A DNA stretch of 63,409 nt from GCA-2687025 sp964473525. GTDB taxonomy: Bacteria; Poribacteria; WGA-4E; GCA-2687025. Numbering within the stretch: the stretch's first letter is position 1; every line of letters begins with the position of its first letter. The notes under the pieces were generated by a model. It was given only the letters and a program-made list of their open reading frames with translations. It had not been told where the DNA came from and ran no database searches. The DNA lies in contig CAYYPK010000038.1 of assembly GCA_964473525.1 (NCBI GenBank), positions 1 to 63,409 on the forward strand. Direction: 5' to 3'. This document shows positions 18,101 through 25,928 of the stretch, in pieces. The position numbers and the translations under genes were made by a program.

Positions 18101-18368
18101 CCGGGCGGCCGTCATCACCCCGCGCGAAGCGCGTGTAGACGACGACGGTGTGTCCGCGCCCCGCGAGCCCGCGCGCGAGGTGTATCAGCGCGGACTCCGA
18201 CCCGCCCAGACTCGTCTCCAGCCGGATCGTCTCCTCGGTGAACGGCACGGACTCGCAGTAGAAGTGGATCTCAAGAGGCGCGTTTCTGCCCCGTCGTGCT
18301 GGGTCGACGCCGGTTCCGGGGCTTGGCTGTCCTTGCGGGTTCGGCGTCGTCGCCGCTAGCTGTTCCAT
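15186..18368 (-). CDS. GT4-methyltransferase-GT2 fusion glycosyltransferase (1060 aa)
   Basis: Three catalytic modules in one chain. Residues about 30-400: GT4-type transferase (LGGSESALIHLARGLAGRG near the start, VEYLGNLNKEELY and later NTFAETSCIAAIEAQALGTP, the donor-site segment). Residues about 485-690: SAM methyltransferase with ILDFAGGNGSLS. Residues about 690-960: GT2 transferase with LSVCIIAKDAENDIARCL, ADEVWIADTGSRDAT and WVLWIDCDEFLEN, whose DCD acts as the metal-binding acidic motif. No signal peptide or membrane helix. It lies inside the phage head operon, so it probably decorates a virion or host glycan. Start overlaps the previous gene by 98 bp; a later start is possible. Confidence 0.85.
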   Translation of the reverse strand: MEQLAATTPNPQGQPSPGTGVDPARRGRNAPLEIHFYCESVPFTEETIRLETSLGGSESALIHLARGLAGRGHTVVVYTRFARGDDGRPVMESYRDDHGIWWFDNSREMMNSIIRARQPEVFVSLRHPGIMQWASLSDCKLRLLWNEDLLTTPGDYFASAWQTDQHVFVSDYHMEQYCREIPDIARLSWATRNPVDLDALRSAAAGLEKEPGRLIHISRPERALVAGDRSPLLEAFARLRKRRPDATLHVARYHSMYEGNPNVDAFCRRADELVAEAEGVEYLGNLNKEELYAEIARSQLMLYPGVNTFAETSCIAAIEAQALGTPLVCTDIGALRETLHWEAGRRISGDSLSEEYQEAYVHACLRLLTIPEEYAEAQEAGRKWAGRYDMRAVAEEWEARILRTFDERYEARTAAVFDRALWNDDLRAAERVAEDYPEARAVLSERAAEASETPERYAATALSPAHEYGSNQRFEVIFYALERLFPNHETDQLRILDFAGGNGSLSACLLRFFPQSRVEMVDYSEALTQCAEKWIGEEFEDGLHAGRFQAFVGDVESVPSDDYDLIVAGEIAEHFRRPEVFLGRLECHARPKTDDAPGGVVLITVPQGPFAEYMHANSLDWSQHLRGHKFCFDHRDLEAIAGHKDGYDQIHMINDDTPRGSLCGHYIAHWRRDGQALGDPDVERKVRRMRPRDRLSVCIIAKDAENDIARCLKSVDAIADEVWIADTGSRDATMQLAKPYTRNGGDVWSIGKCPDVPTDLPPPGDFGWARNESASQATGDWVLWIDCDEFLENPENVHKFLTDNPFNGYVMRQCHVMKDAPYRFDKPIRLFRRNPVGAQAGIEYQCYAAIHEHFQADVNDLIEPALIMSGVDIIHLGYVNERLRRSKCQTRNIPLLLYDRQARPDRELGLLLEAREYCNYAKWEKEQAAHATGDPNPPVLRERRKLERALSILSHGFFDPQGKYWEAAFEVYQDTVRLLGAGTEYLVGDLAPDGSMTTRSLWFANVEHYETYTRDVARRIREMSRMPAIDWDEDDPADQLEAHDDAPVVGAAALDAAAGG

Positions 18369-18567
18369 GCGTCCTGCCCACCTTTTCCGTCAGTTCCGCG
18401 ACTTGCCTGGTCAGTTCCTGGATCGTCTCGTACGGGTTCGTCTCGTAGAGGTACTCGCACGCGCGCGTCTGCACTTCGCGCACGATCACCGGGTTGCGCT
18501 CCACCGTGTCGGGACGCAGCCCGGACACCTGCTCGATAAACTGGAACCATGTGTCCGCTTCGGTCAT
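18271..18567 (-). CDS. Coiled-coil phage protein (98 aa)
   Basis: N-terminal half is helical (DTWFQFIEQVSGLRPD), followed by a heptad-like stretch TIQELTRQVAELTEKVGR and a basic C-terminal tail. Its last 98 bp overlap the start of the fusion glycosyltransferase in a different frame, so one of the two starts may be mis-set. It lies between the 123-residue protein at 18692 and the GT fusion. Function unknown; size and position are compatible with a head accessory protein. Confidence 0.55.
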   Translation of the reverse strand: MTEADTWFQFIEQVSGLRPDTVERNPVIVREVQTRACEYLYETNPYETIQELTRQVAELTEKVGRTHGTASGDDAEPARTAKPRNRRRPSTTGQKRAS

Positions 18568-18691
18568 CGTCTTGCCTCACCGTGCGTAGCTGCCGATCTG
18601 GGCAGCCGTCTAGGGCGTCGCTTTCGGTCGTTGAAGGGGCGGGCTCCCCGAGGGGCCCCCGCGGATCGGTCAGGCCCTGATGGGCTTGGGT

Positions 18692-19063
18692 TCAGGCTGT
18701 GTACCCATGCACCGTCAGCGCGCCCACGAAGCTCGTGACCCCGAGAGAGGCGACGAACGCCGTGGCGTCCGCGCACCTCACCGGAGACTCGAAAATCAGC
18801 GCTCGCTGATTGTGGACGTACGCGTGGCGCTCGCCACCGGCGTCAAAGATCAGCAGATCGATGTGCGCGGTGTCGAAGCTCGCGTGGATGGCGGTGATGT
18901 AGTGGGCCTTCCCGGTGACCGCCGCCTTCGACACGGCAGCCGGATCGGCCGCGGCGGAGGTGGCGGTGACTGTCCACTCCGCGGCCTGCGGGGATACCGC
19001 GAGGCCGGAAGTGTCCTGGTCATTGGTGCGGAAGGTGCTCACCCGCTCTTCGGTCAAAGCCAT
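18692..19063 (-). CDS. Small head-associated phage protein (123 aa)
   Basis: Immediately follows the major capsid gene (15 bp gap). Text is beta-rich with alternating residues: EWTVTATSAAAD, AHYITAIHASFD, IDLLIFDAGG, and the end FVGALTVHGYTA. This suits a capsid decoration or stabilising protein, which frequently follows or precedes the capsid gene. Family not recognised. Confidence 0.6.
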   Translation of the reverse strand: MALTEERVSTFRTNDQDTSGLAVSPQAAEWTVTATSAAADPAAVSKAAVTGKAHYITAIHASFDTAHIDLLIFDAGGERHAYVHNQRALIFESPVRCADATAFVASLGVTSFVGALTVHGYTA

Positions 19064-19078
19064 GCTGGCGCCTCCCTG

Positions 19079-20224
19079 TTAGCCCGTGATGTAACCCCGG
19101 ACCATGGACGCGGCCCGGCGCACTTCGACGGTGTATTCGCCGACGAGTTCGCCCTGTCGGGCGTCCTTGGTCTCGGCGTAGTTCTTCAGCTGGAACGACC
19201 GCCCTTGCAGCGGCACCACGCGGATGTCGTCCGAGCGCCCGACGATGAATCCTCGGGCGTCCATCTGACGCGTGTTGATGACGCGCAGGGGGGTTTCGCT
19301 CAGCCCGCTCTGGTAGAGCGTGACCTGGGTGCCGAACGTCTCCTCTTCGCGCGACTGCACGATCGCCGCGCCCGGCAGACGGTCGAACCCCAACTTGACG
19401 CGCGGGCCGCAGACGATGAAGTCGTACGACTGCGCGCCGTTGAGGTAGCCGGCGAGGATGGCGTTGTCGATGAAGGACTGGGTGACTGTCGCCGCGGTGT
19501 GCGTCGACGTGATCCACCGCCAGAGGCCCTTCATCGTGCGACGCGTCGATCCATCGCCGATGGTCTGCGCGGACGAGCCGAGGAGCGCGCTGCTCTCGAG
19601 GTCGCGGAGGGCCGTCTCGATGCGGTCCACCGCCTGGTAGTTGTATCCCGACCCGACGCCGCCTTCCTTGTTGACGGCTTCCATCGTGCCGGAGACCTCG
19701 ACGGGCTTCGCGTAGTACTGCACCCAGTTCGTCTTCTGCGTGCGGACGCTGGAGATGTCGCCCTTTCGGTCGTCACCTTCGAGCTTCGCATTGCCTACGA
19801 AGCCCAGCGTCCCGCCCGCGGCGAGCGAGGTGTTGTCGGTGCCACCGAAGGCACGCGACACGAGTATGGAGTTCGCCCCGACGGCGGAAAGCACGGCGAC
19901 GTGCTCTTCCGTCGTGTCGAATCCACCGATGCGGAGGATGTCACCCTCCTGAACTTTGCCTCCCCAGCCATCTACCCGAATCCCAGTGTCTGCCGTCGCG
20001 GAGTCGACCGCGGTGGACACGGTGAGTGTGAACTGTGGGGTGAGCTCGTCTTCGAGCCATATATGCTCGGTCGAGCCGACCGCCACGTTCGCCACGTGCA
20101 CCGGATCCCCGATGAACTCCAGGAACGGCGTGCGCCTGGGAGACAGGAGGGAGATGACCGGCGAGACGTCTCTCACGAGCTCGGCGGCAAACGCGCTGTA
20201 CGTCGCCTTGCCTGAGAATGCCAT
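19079..20224 (-). CDS. SU10-type major capsid protein (381 aa)
   Basis: The order of segments matches the DUF5309/SU10 family: N-terminal RDVSPVISLLSPRRTPFLEF, then an internal beta-rich domain with VQEGDILRIGGFDTTEEHV, then KTNWVQYYAKPVEVSGTME, the central long helix region with ALRDLESSALLGSS, and a C-terminal segment ending in MVRGYITG. HK97-fold capsid proteins of this group have about this length. It is preceded by the scaffold gene 28 bp upstream. This is the clearest phage marker in the window. Confidence 0.85.
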   Translation of the reverse strand: MAFSGKATYSAFAAELVRDVSPVISLLSPRRTPFLEFIGDPVHVANVAVGSTEHIWLEDELTPQFTLTVSTAVDSATADTGIRVDGWGGKVQEGDILRIGGFDTTEEHVAVLSAVGANSILVSRAFGGTDNTSLAAGGTLGFVGNAKLEGDDRKGDISSVRTQKTNWVQYYAKPVEVSGTMEAVNKEGGVGSGYNYQAVDRIETALRDLESSALLGSSAQTIGDGSTRRTMKGLWRWITSTHTAATVTQSFIDNAILAGYLNGAQSYDFIVCGPRVKLGFDRLPGAAIVQSREEETFGTQVTLYQSGLSETPLRVINTRQMDARGFIVGRSDDIRVVPLQGRSFQLKNYAETKDARQGELVGEYTVEVRRAASMVRGYITG

Positions 20225-20252
20225 AGTGCGCCTCCGTCACTGACGACGACAG

Positions 20253-21056
20253 TTAGTGGCCAGTCTGCTCATTGCGCTGCCCATCGTGGATGTGCGCCAG
20301 CAGGTCCGCCATGGACTCGCGGTTCGGGTTGTCCTTCGCGCGTGATTGCGCGACCTGGAAGTCAGACCGCGGACCCGTCGGACGGGATGGCGCGGCGCCG
20401 GAGCCTCCCCCGGACGCCCTTACCAGATAGGCGTGCTTGTTCAGCAGCCCTTCCACGACTCCGTCCACCGTCAGTGGATCTCCGTTGCTGTCGTATGCTC
20501 GATGGCCGTTCTCGCCGACGGGGAACACCGCGAAGTCGCGGTTATCCACGTCGATGTCCACACCGAGGGCGTCGCGCACGAGGGCGCCGAACAGCGGTTT
20601 GGCGTCTTCGTGCAGTCGATTCGCCACGCGAGTCGCGGCTATGCGGGCATGGGTGTCTAGCATGTGGTTTGCGAACACGTCCTTGGCCGTCTCGAACGCC
20701 TCGTCTTTGGCTTGCAGGCGTCGGTCGTATTCGGCTGTGAGCTTGTCGACATCGCCCGTGCGTTTGAGGTCGGAGTCCTTCCGCGCTCGATCTTTTCTCG
20801 CCGAATCTGCCTGCACGCGTTCTAGCTCTGCCGCTTTGGCTTGCAGGGCGTCGAGATCGTGTCGCTTCTTGAATCCGTCCTCGGCGCGCGCGAGTCGCTC
20901 GCCGATGAGCCGATCCACCTCCGCCTGGGTGAACTGCCCCGCCGCGCCGCTGTCGCCATTACCCCCGTCTTGCGGCGTGTCGTCTGACAGCATGGACGCC
21001 GGGGTGTCGCCCGTAGCAGCAATCATGGCGGGCAAAAGATGCGAAATAGGGAACAT
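20253..21056 (-). CDS. Phage scaffold-like protein (267 aa)
   Basis: First gene of block 2. Residues about 40-150 are a long charged helix (ALQAKAAELERV, DVDKLTAEYDRRLQAKDEAF), typical of internal scaffolding proteins; the middle has an alpha/beta part (GVDIDVDNRDFAVFPVG), and the C-terminus is Gly/Ser/Pro-rich and then helical. Order scaffold then capsid is standard. The dyad element lies 130 bp upstream of the ATG. No protease catalytic triad is visible, so proteolytic scaffold is not supported. Confidence 0.7.
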   Translation of the reverse strand: MFPISHLLPAMIAATGDTPASMLSDDTPQDGGNGDSGAAGQFTQAEVDRLIGERLARAEDGFKKRHDLDALQAKAAELERVQADSARKDRARKDSDLKRTGDVDKLTAEYDRRLQAKDEAFETAKDVFANHMLDTHARIAATRVANRLHEDAKPLFGALVRDALGVDIDVDNRDFAVFPVGENGHRAYDSNGDPLTVDGVVEGLLNKHAYLVRASGGGSGAAPSRPTGPRSDFQVAQSRAKDNPNRESMADLLAHIHDGQRNEQTGH

Positions 21057-21159
21057 CGCGCCCCTCCGTTTAGAGCCCGTCGGCTTGCGTCGGTACCGAC
21101 GTAGTGAGCGACGGAAAGACCGCTAGACGCCCTTCGCGCCCGGGTCTCCCGTCGTCTGA

Positions 21160-21201
21160 CTACACGGTAGCGCTGGGCGGGGTGGTCGGTTCAAACCGAA
21201 G
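21160..21201 (-). promoter_or_regulatory. Shared dyad element / candidate phage promoter, copy B
   Basis: Identical 14-bp dyad to copy A (TCGGTTCAAACCGA, 21186-21199). Minus-strand TTGAAC (complement of 21189-21194) and TACCGT (complement of 21164-21169) are 19 bp apart. The first gene, scaffold, begins 130 bp further on. Confidence 0.6.
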
Positions 21202-21221
21202 GTGGGATCACCGAGGAGAGG

Positions 21222-21632
21222 TCAGCGAGTTCGTAGGCCTTCGCGGGAGGCAGCGAACACAGCGCGAGCGATGCCGACGGCCCGCTCCGCATCAGCGCGC
21301 TCAAGAAGCTCCGTCGGGAAATCTGGGTACGGGTGGCGCGTGACCACTGCGTAGGGGGTCAGAGCGCCACAGTCGGACGCTTGGATGCCGATCCCGTCCG
21401 ACTGACGTACGAGGTTGAGGAGTTCGACCAGGTCGTGCGTTCGAGGCGGCACATCGCCCTGGTGAACCAGCAGCGCCTTGAGGGCTTTCTCAGCGCATTG
21501 CTGAGCGTGGAAGCACACGATATCGAACGGGCACTGGTCGTCGGGGAGACCGAGAAGATGCGAGGCCGCCGTAAGGTCCGCCTTCGCTATCCACGGCGCG
21601 ACCTCGGGTGAGAGGCTATCCGAGCCGGTCAT
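21222..21632 (-). CDS. HEPN-domain protein (136 aa)
   Basis: Contains the HEPN signature CFHAQQCAEKALKALLVHQG (about residues 45-64) followed by PPRTHDLVELLNLV, the pattern of PF05168-type HEPN proteins. HEPN proteins are RNase-like toxins or nucleotide-binding partners; the strict Rx4-6H motif of HepT toxins is not evident, so catalytic activity is open. It overlaps the nucleotidyltransferase gene by 17 bp, making a classic MNT-HEPN pair in the order antitoxin-then-HEPN. Confidence 0.75.
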   Translation of the reverse strand: MTGSDSLSPEVAPWIAKADLTAASHLLGLPDDQCPFDIVCFHAQQCAEKALKALLVHQGDVPPRTHDLVELLNLVRQSDGIGIQASDCGALTPYAVVTRHPYPDFPTELLERADAERAVGIARAVFAASREGLRTR

Positions 21633-21957
21633 ACAGTGTGTGCCCCTCGCGTAGCGCTGCATGCAGGACCGTGTGTGGCGAGGCGCCGTATTGGTCAATG
21701 TCGCCCGCGGTCGCGACAAGGATGTCCTTACCGACGCCACTCCCGCCGAGCAGCGTGTAGAGCGACGCGGCGGTGTCGCGTCGGTGGGTTCCGTCGGGCA
21801 TCACGACGAGCAGGTCTACGTCGCTGTCGTCTCGGGCGTCACCGCGCGCATGCGAACCAAACAGGATGACCCTTTCAGGCCCGCAGGTTTCGACGATCCG
21901 TCGCGTCATCGTCTGGATGAGGCGCTCACGCTCTGAGGTGTCTGTTGTGTAAGCCAT
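21616..21957 (-). CDS. Minimal nucleotidyltransferase (MNT), antitoxin-like (113 aa)
   Basis: Residues about 20-45 read RVILFGSHARGDARDDSDVDLLV, which contains the GSxxRG and DxD elements of the Pol-beta nucleotidyltransferase superfamily. In MNT-HEPN systems such enzymes inactivate HEPN by adding nucleotides to it. The start at MAYTTDTS matches the size of solitary MNT proteins; a longer upstream extension looks like shadow. It is followed immediately by the HEPN gene. Confidence 0.8.
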   Translation of the reverse strand: MAYTTDTSERERLIQTMTRRIVETCGPERVILFGSHARGDARDDSDVDLLVVMPDGTHRRDTAASLYTLLGGSGVGKDILVATAGDIDQYGASPHTVLHAALREGHTLYDRLG

Positions 21958-22400
21958 GATCGGCGCCGCGCTCCTAAGATGGTGGCATGAGCATGGCATG
22001 CGGCGTAGCCACCGGCAAGTGTCAGACGGTACCCGGGCTGCCGCGGGCGGTGCCCACATCCCCAACCAACGGCGACGCGTGGGTGCCACGGGCGAAGTGC
22101 GATGCCACACCCACGTCCGTGGTCAATGCGATGGATGGCAGCGTGGGGTCGAGCTGTCGGCCCACACCGACGCCGAGCACGCCGGAGGTCGTGGATGCCG
22201 CGCCAGCGTGTAGGCTGGATCGGCACGCCCTCTTGCCCGCAGGGCCGGTGGCACGACGAGCCCGGGGCCGTGACGCGACACGCGAATGCCGCATCAGTCA
22301 CGGTTCGGTTGAGTGGCCTCAGTGGGAGGGTCGCGCCCGAGACTGCGCCGTGGTACGCTGACCGTGGGACGGTCTGTACCGATAGTTGGGTCAGGTGCGA
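21958..22400. other. Spacer between MNT-HEPN and DarTG, no gene supported
   Basis: Several frames are open on both strands for 80-130 codons but they are low-complexity, mutually overlapping and without ribosome sites. I see no RNA gene. It may hold divergent promoters for the two modules. Confidence 0.5.
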
Positions 22401-23023
22401 GTGACGCAAATATACCACATGGCCCACGGTCGCAATCTAGCCAGGATCATAGCTGCGAGCGCGGTCCTGAGTCCGCGCGAGCTGCGCCAACAGGGCGTCG
22501 CATCGGGAACACCGATCTGAAGGCTGCGCGCGAAGGACGTGAGGTGGACGCGCCGCCCCACGGAACCTTGGGTGATTATGTGCCGTTCTACTTCGCACCA
22601 CAGTCACCGATGCTCTACATGATCTGGCAAGGCCACGTGAAGGGATACGCTGGCGGCCAGGAACCGGTGCTGTATTTCGTTTCATCGATCGAGACCGTTG
22701 TTGCGGCGTGCCGGCCGTACGTGTTTACAGACGGCAACGCCTACGGACGCTACACTCGGTTCAGCAACGATCCCACGCAGCTGGACGAGTTCGTCAAGTG
22801 GGAGGCGATGCAGGGCCGCTGGTTCAACGACTCGGACGAGCTCCCCGATCGGAAGAACCAACGCCAGGCTGAACTACTTGTACACGGTCACTGCCCGTGG
22901 CAATGTATAGATGAAATCGCCGCCATAAACGACAGAGTAACGCACCGAGTGAGCGAGATCATCGACGCTGCGGCTCCCTCTCACCGGCCCGCCGTCTTGA
23001 CCCGCGCCGATTGGTATTTCTGA
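22401..23023 (+). pseudogene. darT: darT, DNA ADP-ribosyltransferase toxin, frameshifted
   Basis: Frame 1 (GTG at 22401) reads TQIYHMAHGRNLARIIAAS, the DarT N-terminus, and stops at 22520. A second frame picks up from 22502 as IGNTDLKAAREGREV, then GTLGDYVPFYF, SPMLYMIW, PYVFTDGNAYGRYT and RQAELLV, which are the central and catalytic DarT segments, and ends at 23023. The break is at about 22497-22502. DarT adds ADP-ribose to thymidine in single-stranded DNA and is neutralised by DarG. Either the toxin gene is dead or the sequence has an indel error. The end overlaps the darG start (TGATG). Confidence 0.85.
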
Positions 23024-24078
23024 TGCTCCAGTTCCTGCAAGGCGATCTGATCGGCGCCGAGGCCGAGGCCTTGGTGAATACCGTGAACACTGTGGGTGTC
23101 ATGGGCAAGGGCGTTGCTCTTCAGTTCCGGAAGGCGTTCCCGGACAACTACGTAGCGTACCGTCGTGCCTGCGATCGTGGCGAGGTTCGGGTCGGAACGA
23201 TGTTCGTGTTTGAGCGTGAGGCCCTACTACCTCCCCGGTTCATCATCAACTTCCCGACCAAAGAACACTGGCGAGCCAAATCGAAGCTCGAGCACATTGA
23301 GCAGGGCCTGGTGGATCTCGTGGCTGTGGTGAAGGAGGAGGGCATCTCGTCCATCGCGATCCCGCCACTAGGCTGCGGCAATGGTGGACTGGAGTGGCAA
23401 GATGTACGCCCTCTCATAGAGAATGCCTTTGCGCGAATGCACGGGGTCCGGGTGCTCATCCACGAACCTGGCTACCGCCCCGCGGCCGCGGGAATGCGCG
23501 ACGGTCGCCAACGCCCGCGCCTCACTACGGACCGCTCGGCCCTCCTGGCCCTCTTGGACAGGTACATCAACTGCAAGCTGGAAGCCGCTGTCACCCACAC
23601 TGAGGTACAGAAGCTCGTCTATCTGTTGCTAGAATGGGGTCACCCGTTCCGCATAACGTTCAGCGCAGGCGAGTTCGGCCCGTATGCTGAAGAGGTCCGG
23701 CACATGCTTCGCGATCTGGATGGCCACCAGATCCACGGGTATGGAGACGGCACACCACCGTTCTTCATCCGACTCGACGCGAACGCAGTGGCGGAGGCCG
23801 AAAGGCTGCTGGAAAGGTACCCCGACCATCAGCGGCGACTAGACGACGTAATCTCCCTCATTGAGGGCTTTGAGGATGTCTACGGTCTAGAGTTGCTGGC
23901 GACGGTACACATGGTGGGTCGCGATAGCTCAGAGGCGCGGACGCACCTCGCCCACGCCGTGCGCGCGGTACATTCGTGGACGCCGCGCAAAGAGGAGATC
24001 TTCCCGGAGCCGCATATTGAGGTGGCGTGGCGGCATCTGCGCGCGCACGACTGGCCAGTGTCAACAGCATCGGCATAG
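23023..24078 (+). CDS. darG: darG, macrodomain antitoxin of DarTG (351 aa)
   Basis: The N-terminal macrodomain (residues 1-150) shows LQGDLIGAEAEALVNTVNT with the VNT ADP-ribose-binding loop, GVMGKGVALQFRKAFP, and IPPLGCGNGGLEW. This domain removes ADP-ribose from DNA. Residues about 170-330 form the DarG C-terminal domain that binds and blocks the toxin (VQKLVYLLLEWGHPFRI). Its ATG overlaps the darT stop. The gene is intact although darT is broken, which is the expected surviving pattern once the toxin is lost. Whole-cell role would be protection against DNA ADP-ribosylation. Confidence 0.85.
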   Translation: MLQFLQGDLIGAEAEALVNTVNTVGVMGKGVALQFRKAFPDNYVAYRRACDRGEVRVGTMFVFEREALLPPRFIINFPTKEHWRAKSKLEHIEQGLVDLVAVVKEEGISSIAIPPLGCGNGGLEWQDVRPLIENAFARMHGVRVLIHEPGYRPAAAGMRDGRQRPRLTTDRSALLALLDRYINCKLEAAVTHTEVQKLVYLLLEWGHPFRITFSAGEFGPYAEEVRHMLRDLDGHQIHGYGDGTPPFFIRLDANAVAEAERLLERYPDHQRRLDDVISLIEGFEDVYGLELLATVHMVGRDSSEARTHLAHAVRAVHSWTPRKEEIFPEPHIEVAWRHLRAHDWPVSTASA

Positions 24079-24604
24079 GACTGCTAAGCAGCGGGTCCCA
24101 CTGCACCGCCCACGCTGTCTAGGGGCCGCTGCCAGCGCGTAACACATCAGCCGCCCAAGGTAACGCGCCCGTATGGCCGCGCGTTGCGTCATCTCAGTTG
24201 CCTGGCTCGACAAGGCCGTCTCCTCGTCATCAGCCGGTCGAACCCTCGACCAACGCCCTGGTGCCCGCCCACGCCGTGAGTCAGCATCGAACCCTGACGG
24301 CGGCCGAGCCCCGCGGCCCTGACAATGACAGAATCGGGGCCCACAAAGACGCCACGTGAACTCCGGAACGTGCGGATGCTAGCCCAGGCATCCGAACTCA
24401 GCGTGGTGCTTCGAGACACGAGACTACCGGACAAACGGGTGCCTCGCCCCTTGCCTCAAGGCCGATGGGCGCGACAGCGGCAATGCAATGCCCCCGAAGC
24501 GTGCCTGCGCGCGTCCAGGTCTCTCGGTGCCCACCTGAACCAGCGTAGCACTGTGAAGGACACACAGCAGCTGCCGCTCAGACCGGCGACTACTTCTCCC
24601 GGAA
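24079..24604. other. Non-coding stretch after DarTG
   Basis: No gene with ribosome site or family match is visible on either strand. The open frames are short and overlap one another. It leads into the Doc remnant on the minus strand, and the antitoxin of that system (usually Phd) is not found here. Confidence 0.45.
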
Positions 24605-24785
24605 CTACTCCGTCAGTTCCTCCTCGCCCATTGCGTCCTCACACAGCGTCGAGCGCAACGGCCGCTTCCGCCTCGTCCACGACAAAGTCGCAGCCATTGA
24701 GATGGAGAAACGTCAACCCGGCGGCGAGCGCGACGCGCTTGTTCCCGTCGGCGTATCCGTGGTTCTTCGCAAGCCCGGCTGTGTC
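24605..24785 (-). pseudogene. Doc/Fic-family remnant
   Basis: On the minus strand from about 24785 a segment reads AGLAKNHGYADGNKRVALA, carrying the Fic motif with its ADGNKR core as in death-on-curing Doc toxins, and then LTFLHLNG and DEAEAAVALDA. A stop follows at 24639, and a different frame continues with DAMGEEELTE, the usual Doc C-terminal tail, so a frameshift is likely. The N-terminal half of Doc is missing. It is thus a decayed toxin. Confidence 0.65.
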
Positions 24786-25046
24786 TACAGGGACGAGACG
24801 GAAGACGGACGGCTCCCGCGCGGCTGCGCGTCCAGTCGTTCGCCCGCAGAGCCCTGGCGCCCGACGAGGACGTGTGTCAGCATGCGGACGATAGGTTCTG
24901 ACAGTCTGACGAGGCGGAGACGCCCGCCGTCGGGCAGTGGACAACGGCGGCAGGCGTACCCATCCCAAGACCGTGTGCCGCTCGACGTTAGCGCCCGTCA
25001 GGCCACGAGCCGGAGCGCCCGACCTAACGCTGGGGCTTAGCAAGAC
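24786..25046. other. Intergenic, no supported gene
   Basis: Frames on both strands are short and low-complexity. The plus strand ends in a weak ribosome-site-like stretch before the GTG at 25047. A promoter for that gene may lie here. Confidence 0.4.
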
Positions 25047-25928
25047 GTGACTACCGAAACACAACACGATCTGCCACCCCTGCCCCCGAGGCTCACCAGC
25101 GCAGCCGCCGCCACGCAGTACGCCAGGGGCATGCACGACCACATCCAGGAGCTGCTCGGCGCCTACCTGAACCTACGTGGCGCGGTAAAGGACGTCCGTC
25201 AGCAGCGCTTCGACATGGCGCGCTACGAGCGCATGGAGGCGACGGTCCTCGAGGGCGGCATCCCAGGTCGCGAGCAGCGGGTAACGATGGCAGAGGCGGT
25301 GGCGGCGGCAGACCGCGAGGTCGAGAAGTTCGACGCCTGGGCGACCCGCATCGGCGACCAGCTACTCATCGGCCTGCTCGACGAGCAAGCCAGGGAGCAT
25401 TGGACCGACAACGTCGCCTTCGCGCGCGCGGCGTTCATCAACGACGCGGTATTCCGGCATCTCTACGACAGCCCGCGCACCCCGTGGGCTCCGCTACGGG
25501 GCCTGTTGTCGAAGGGAGTGGTCGCGGCGCTGGCGCAGCCGGATGACCTACCACACCCAGTCATACGGGCGCGTGGACTCAAGCCGAAGCTCTGGGAGAC
25601 CAAGATCGACAACCGCTACGACCTACAGTTGCTGATGCACGCCTACCTCGCCGAACACGCGTACGGCCACGACCAGAGCAAGGTGTGTAGCGTGATGTGC
25701 AACCATCTCCACGAGCAACACTCGATCTCCATTCGACCCGAGCGGCTGCAGCGCGTCGCCCTGGCGCCGCTCAAACGCGTCGGGCTCATCGGCTCGACGA
25801 CCGAGGGCTACTTCTTCCTCGTCACGCCCGAGGACTGCCGCCTCAGCATCGAGTTCCACGCCAGCAAGATCGCGGCAATGCAGAGGGTGATCGAGGCAAC
25901 TGCCGAGACCGAGCGGCGGCTCGCATAG
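25047..25928 (+). CDS. Uncharacterised protein with possible C-terminal winged helix (293 aa)
   Basis: The GTG start has no strong ribosome site. Residues about 40-120 look helical (DVRQQRFDMARYERMEATVL, then AVAAADREVEKFDAW). Residues 190-265 (LQLLMHAYLAEHAYGHDQ, then LQRVALAPLKRVGLIGST, followed by GYFFLVTPEDCRLS) suggest a helix-turn-helix plus wing, as in some DNA-binding regulators. No catalytic motif and no family recognised. It is not obviously linked to either neighbour. An ATG at about residue 29 is an alternative start. Confidence 0.5.
   Translation: MTTETQHDLPPLPPRLTSAAAATQYARGMHDHIQELLGAYLNLRGAVKDVRQQRFDMARYERMEATVLEGGIPGREQRVTMAEAVAAADREVEKFDAWATRIGDQLLIGLLDEQAREHWTDNVAFARAAFINDAVFRHLYDSPRTPWAPLRGLLSKGVVAALAQPDDLPHPVIRARGLKPKLWETKIDNRYDLQLLMHAYLAEHAYGHDQSKVCSVMCNHLHEQHSISIRPERLQRVALAPLKRVGLIGSTTEGYFFLVTPEDCRLSIEFHASKIAAMQRVIEATAETERRLA

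Noticed and set aside
24786..25046. Extra gene between the Doc remnant and the gene at 25047
   Set aside because: Open frames on both strands are low-complexity and overlap; no ribosome site or family match.
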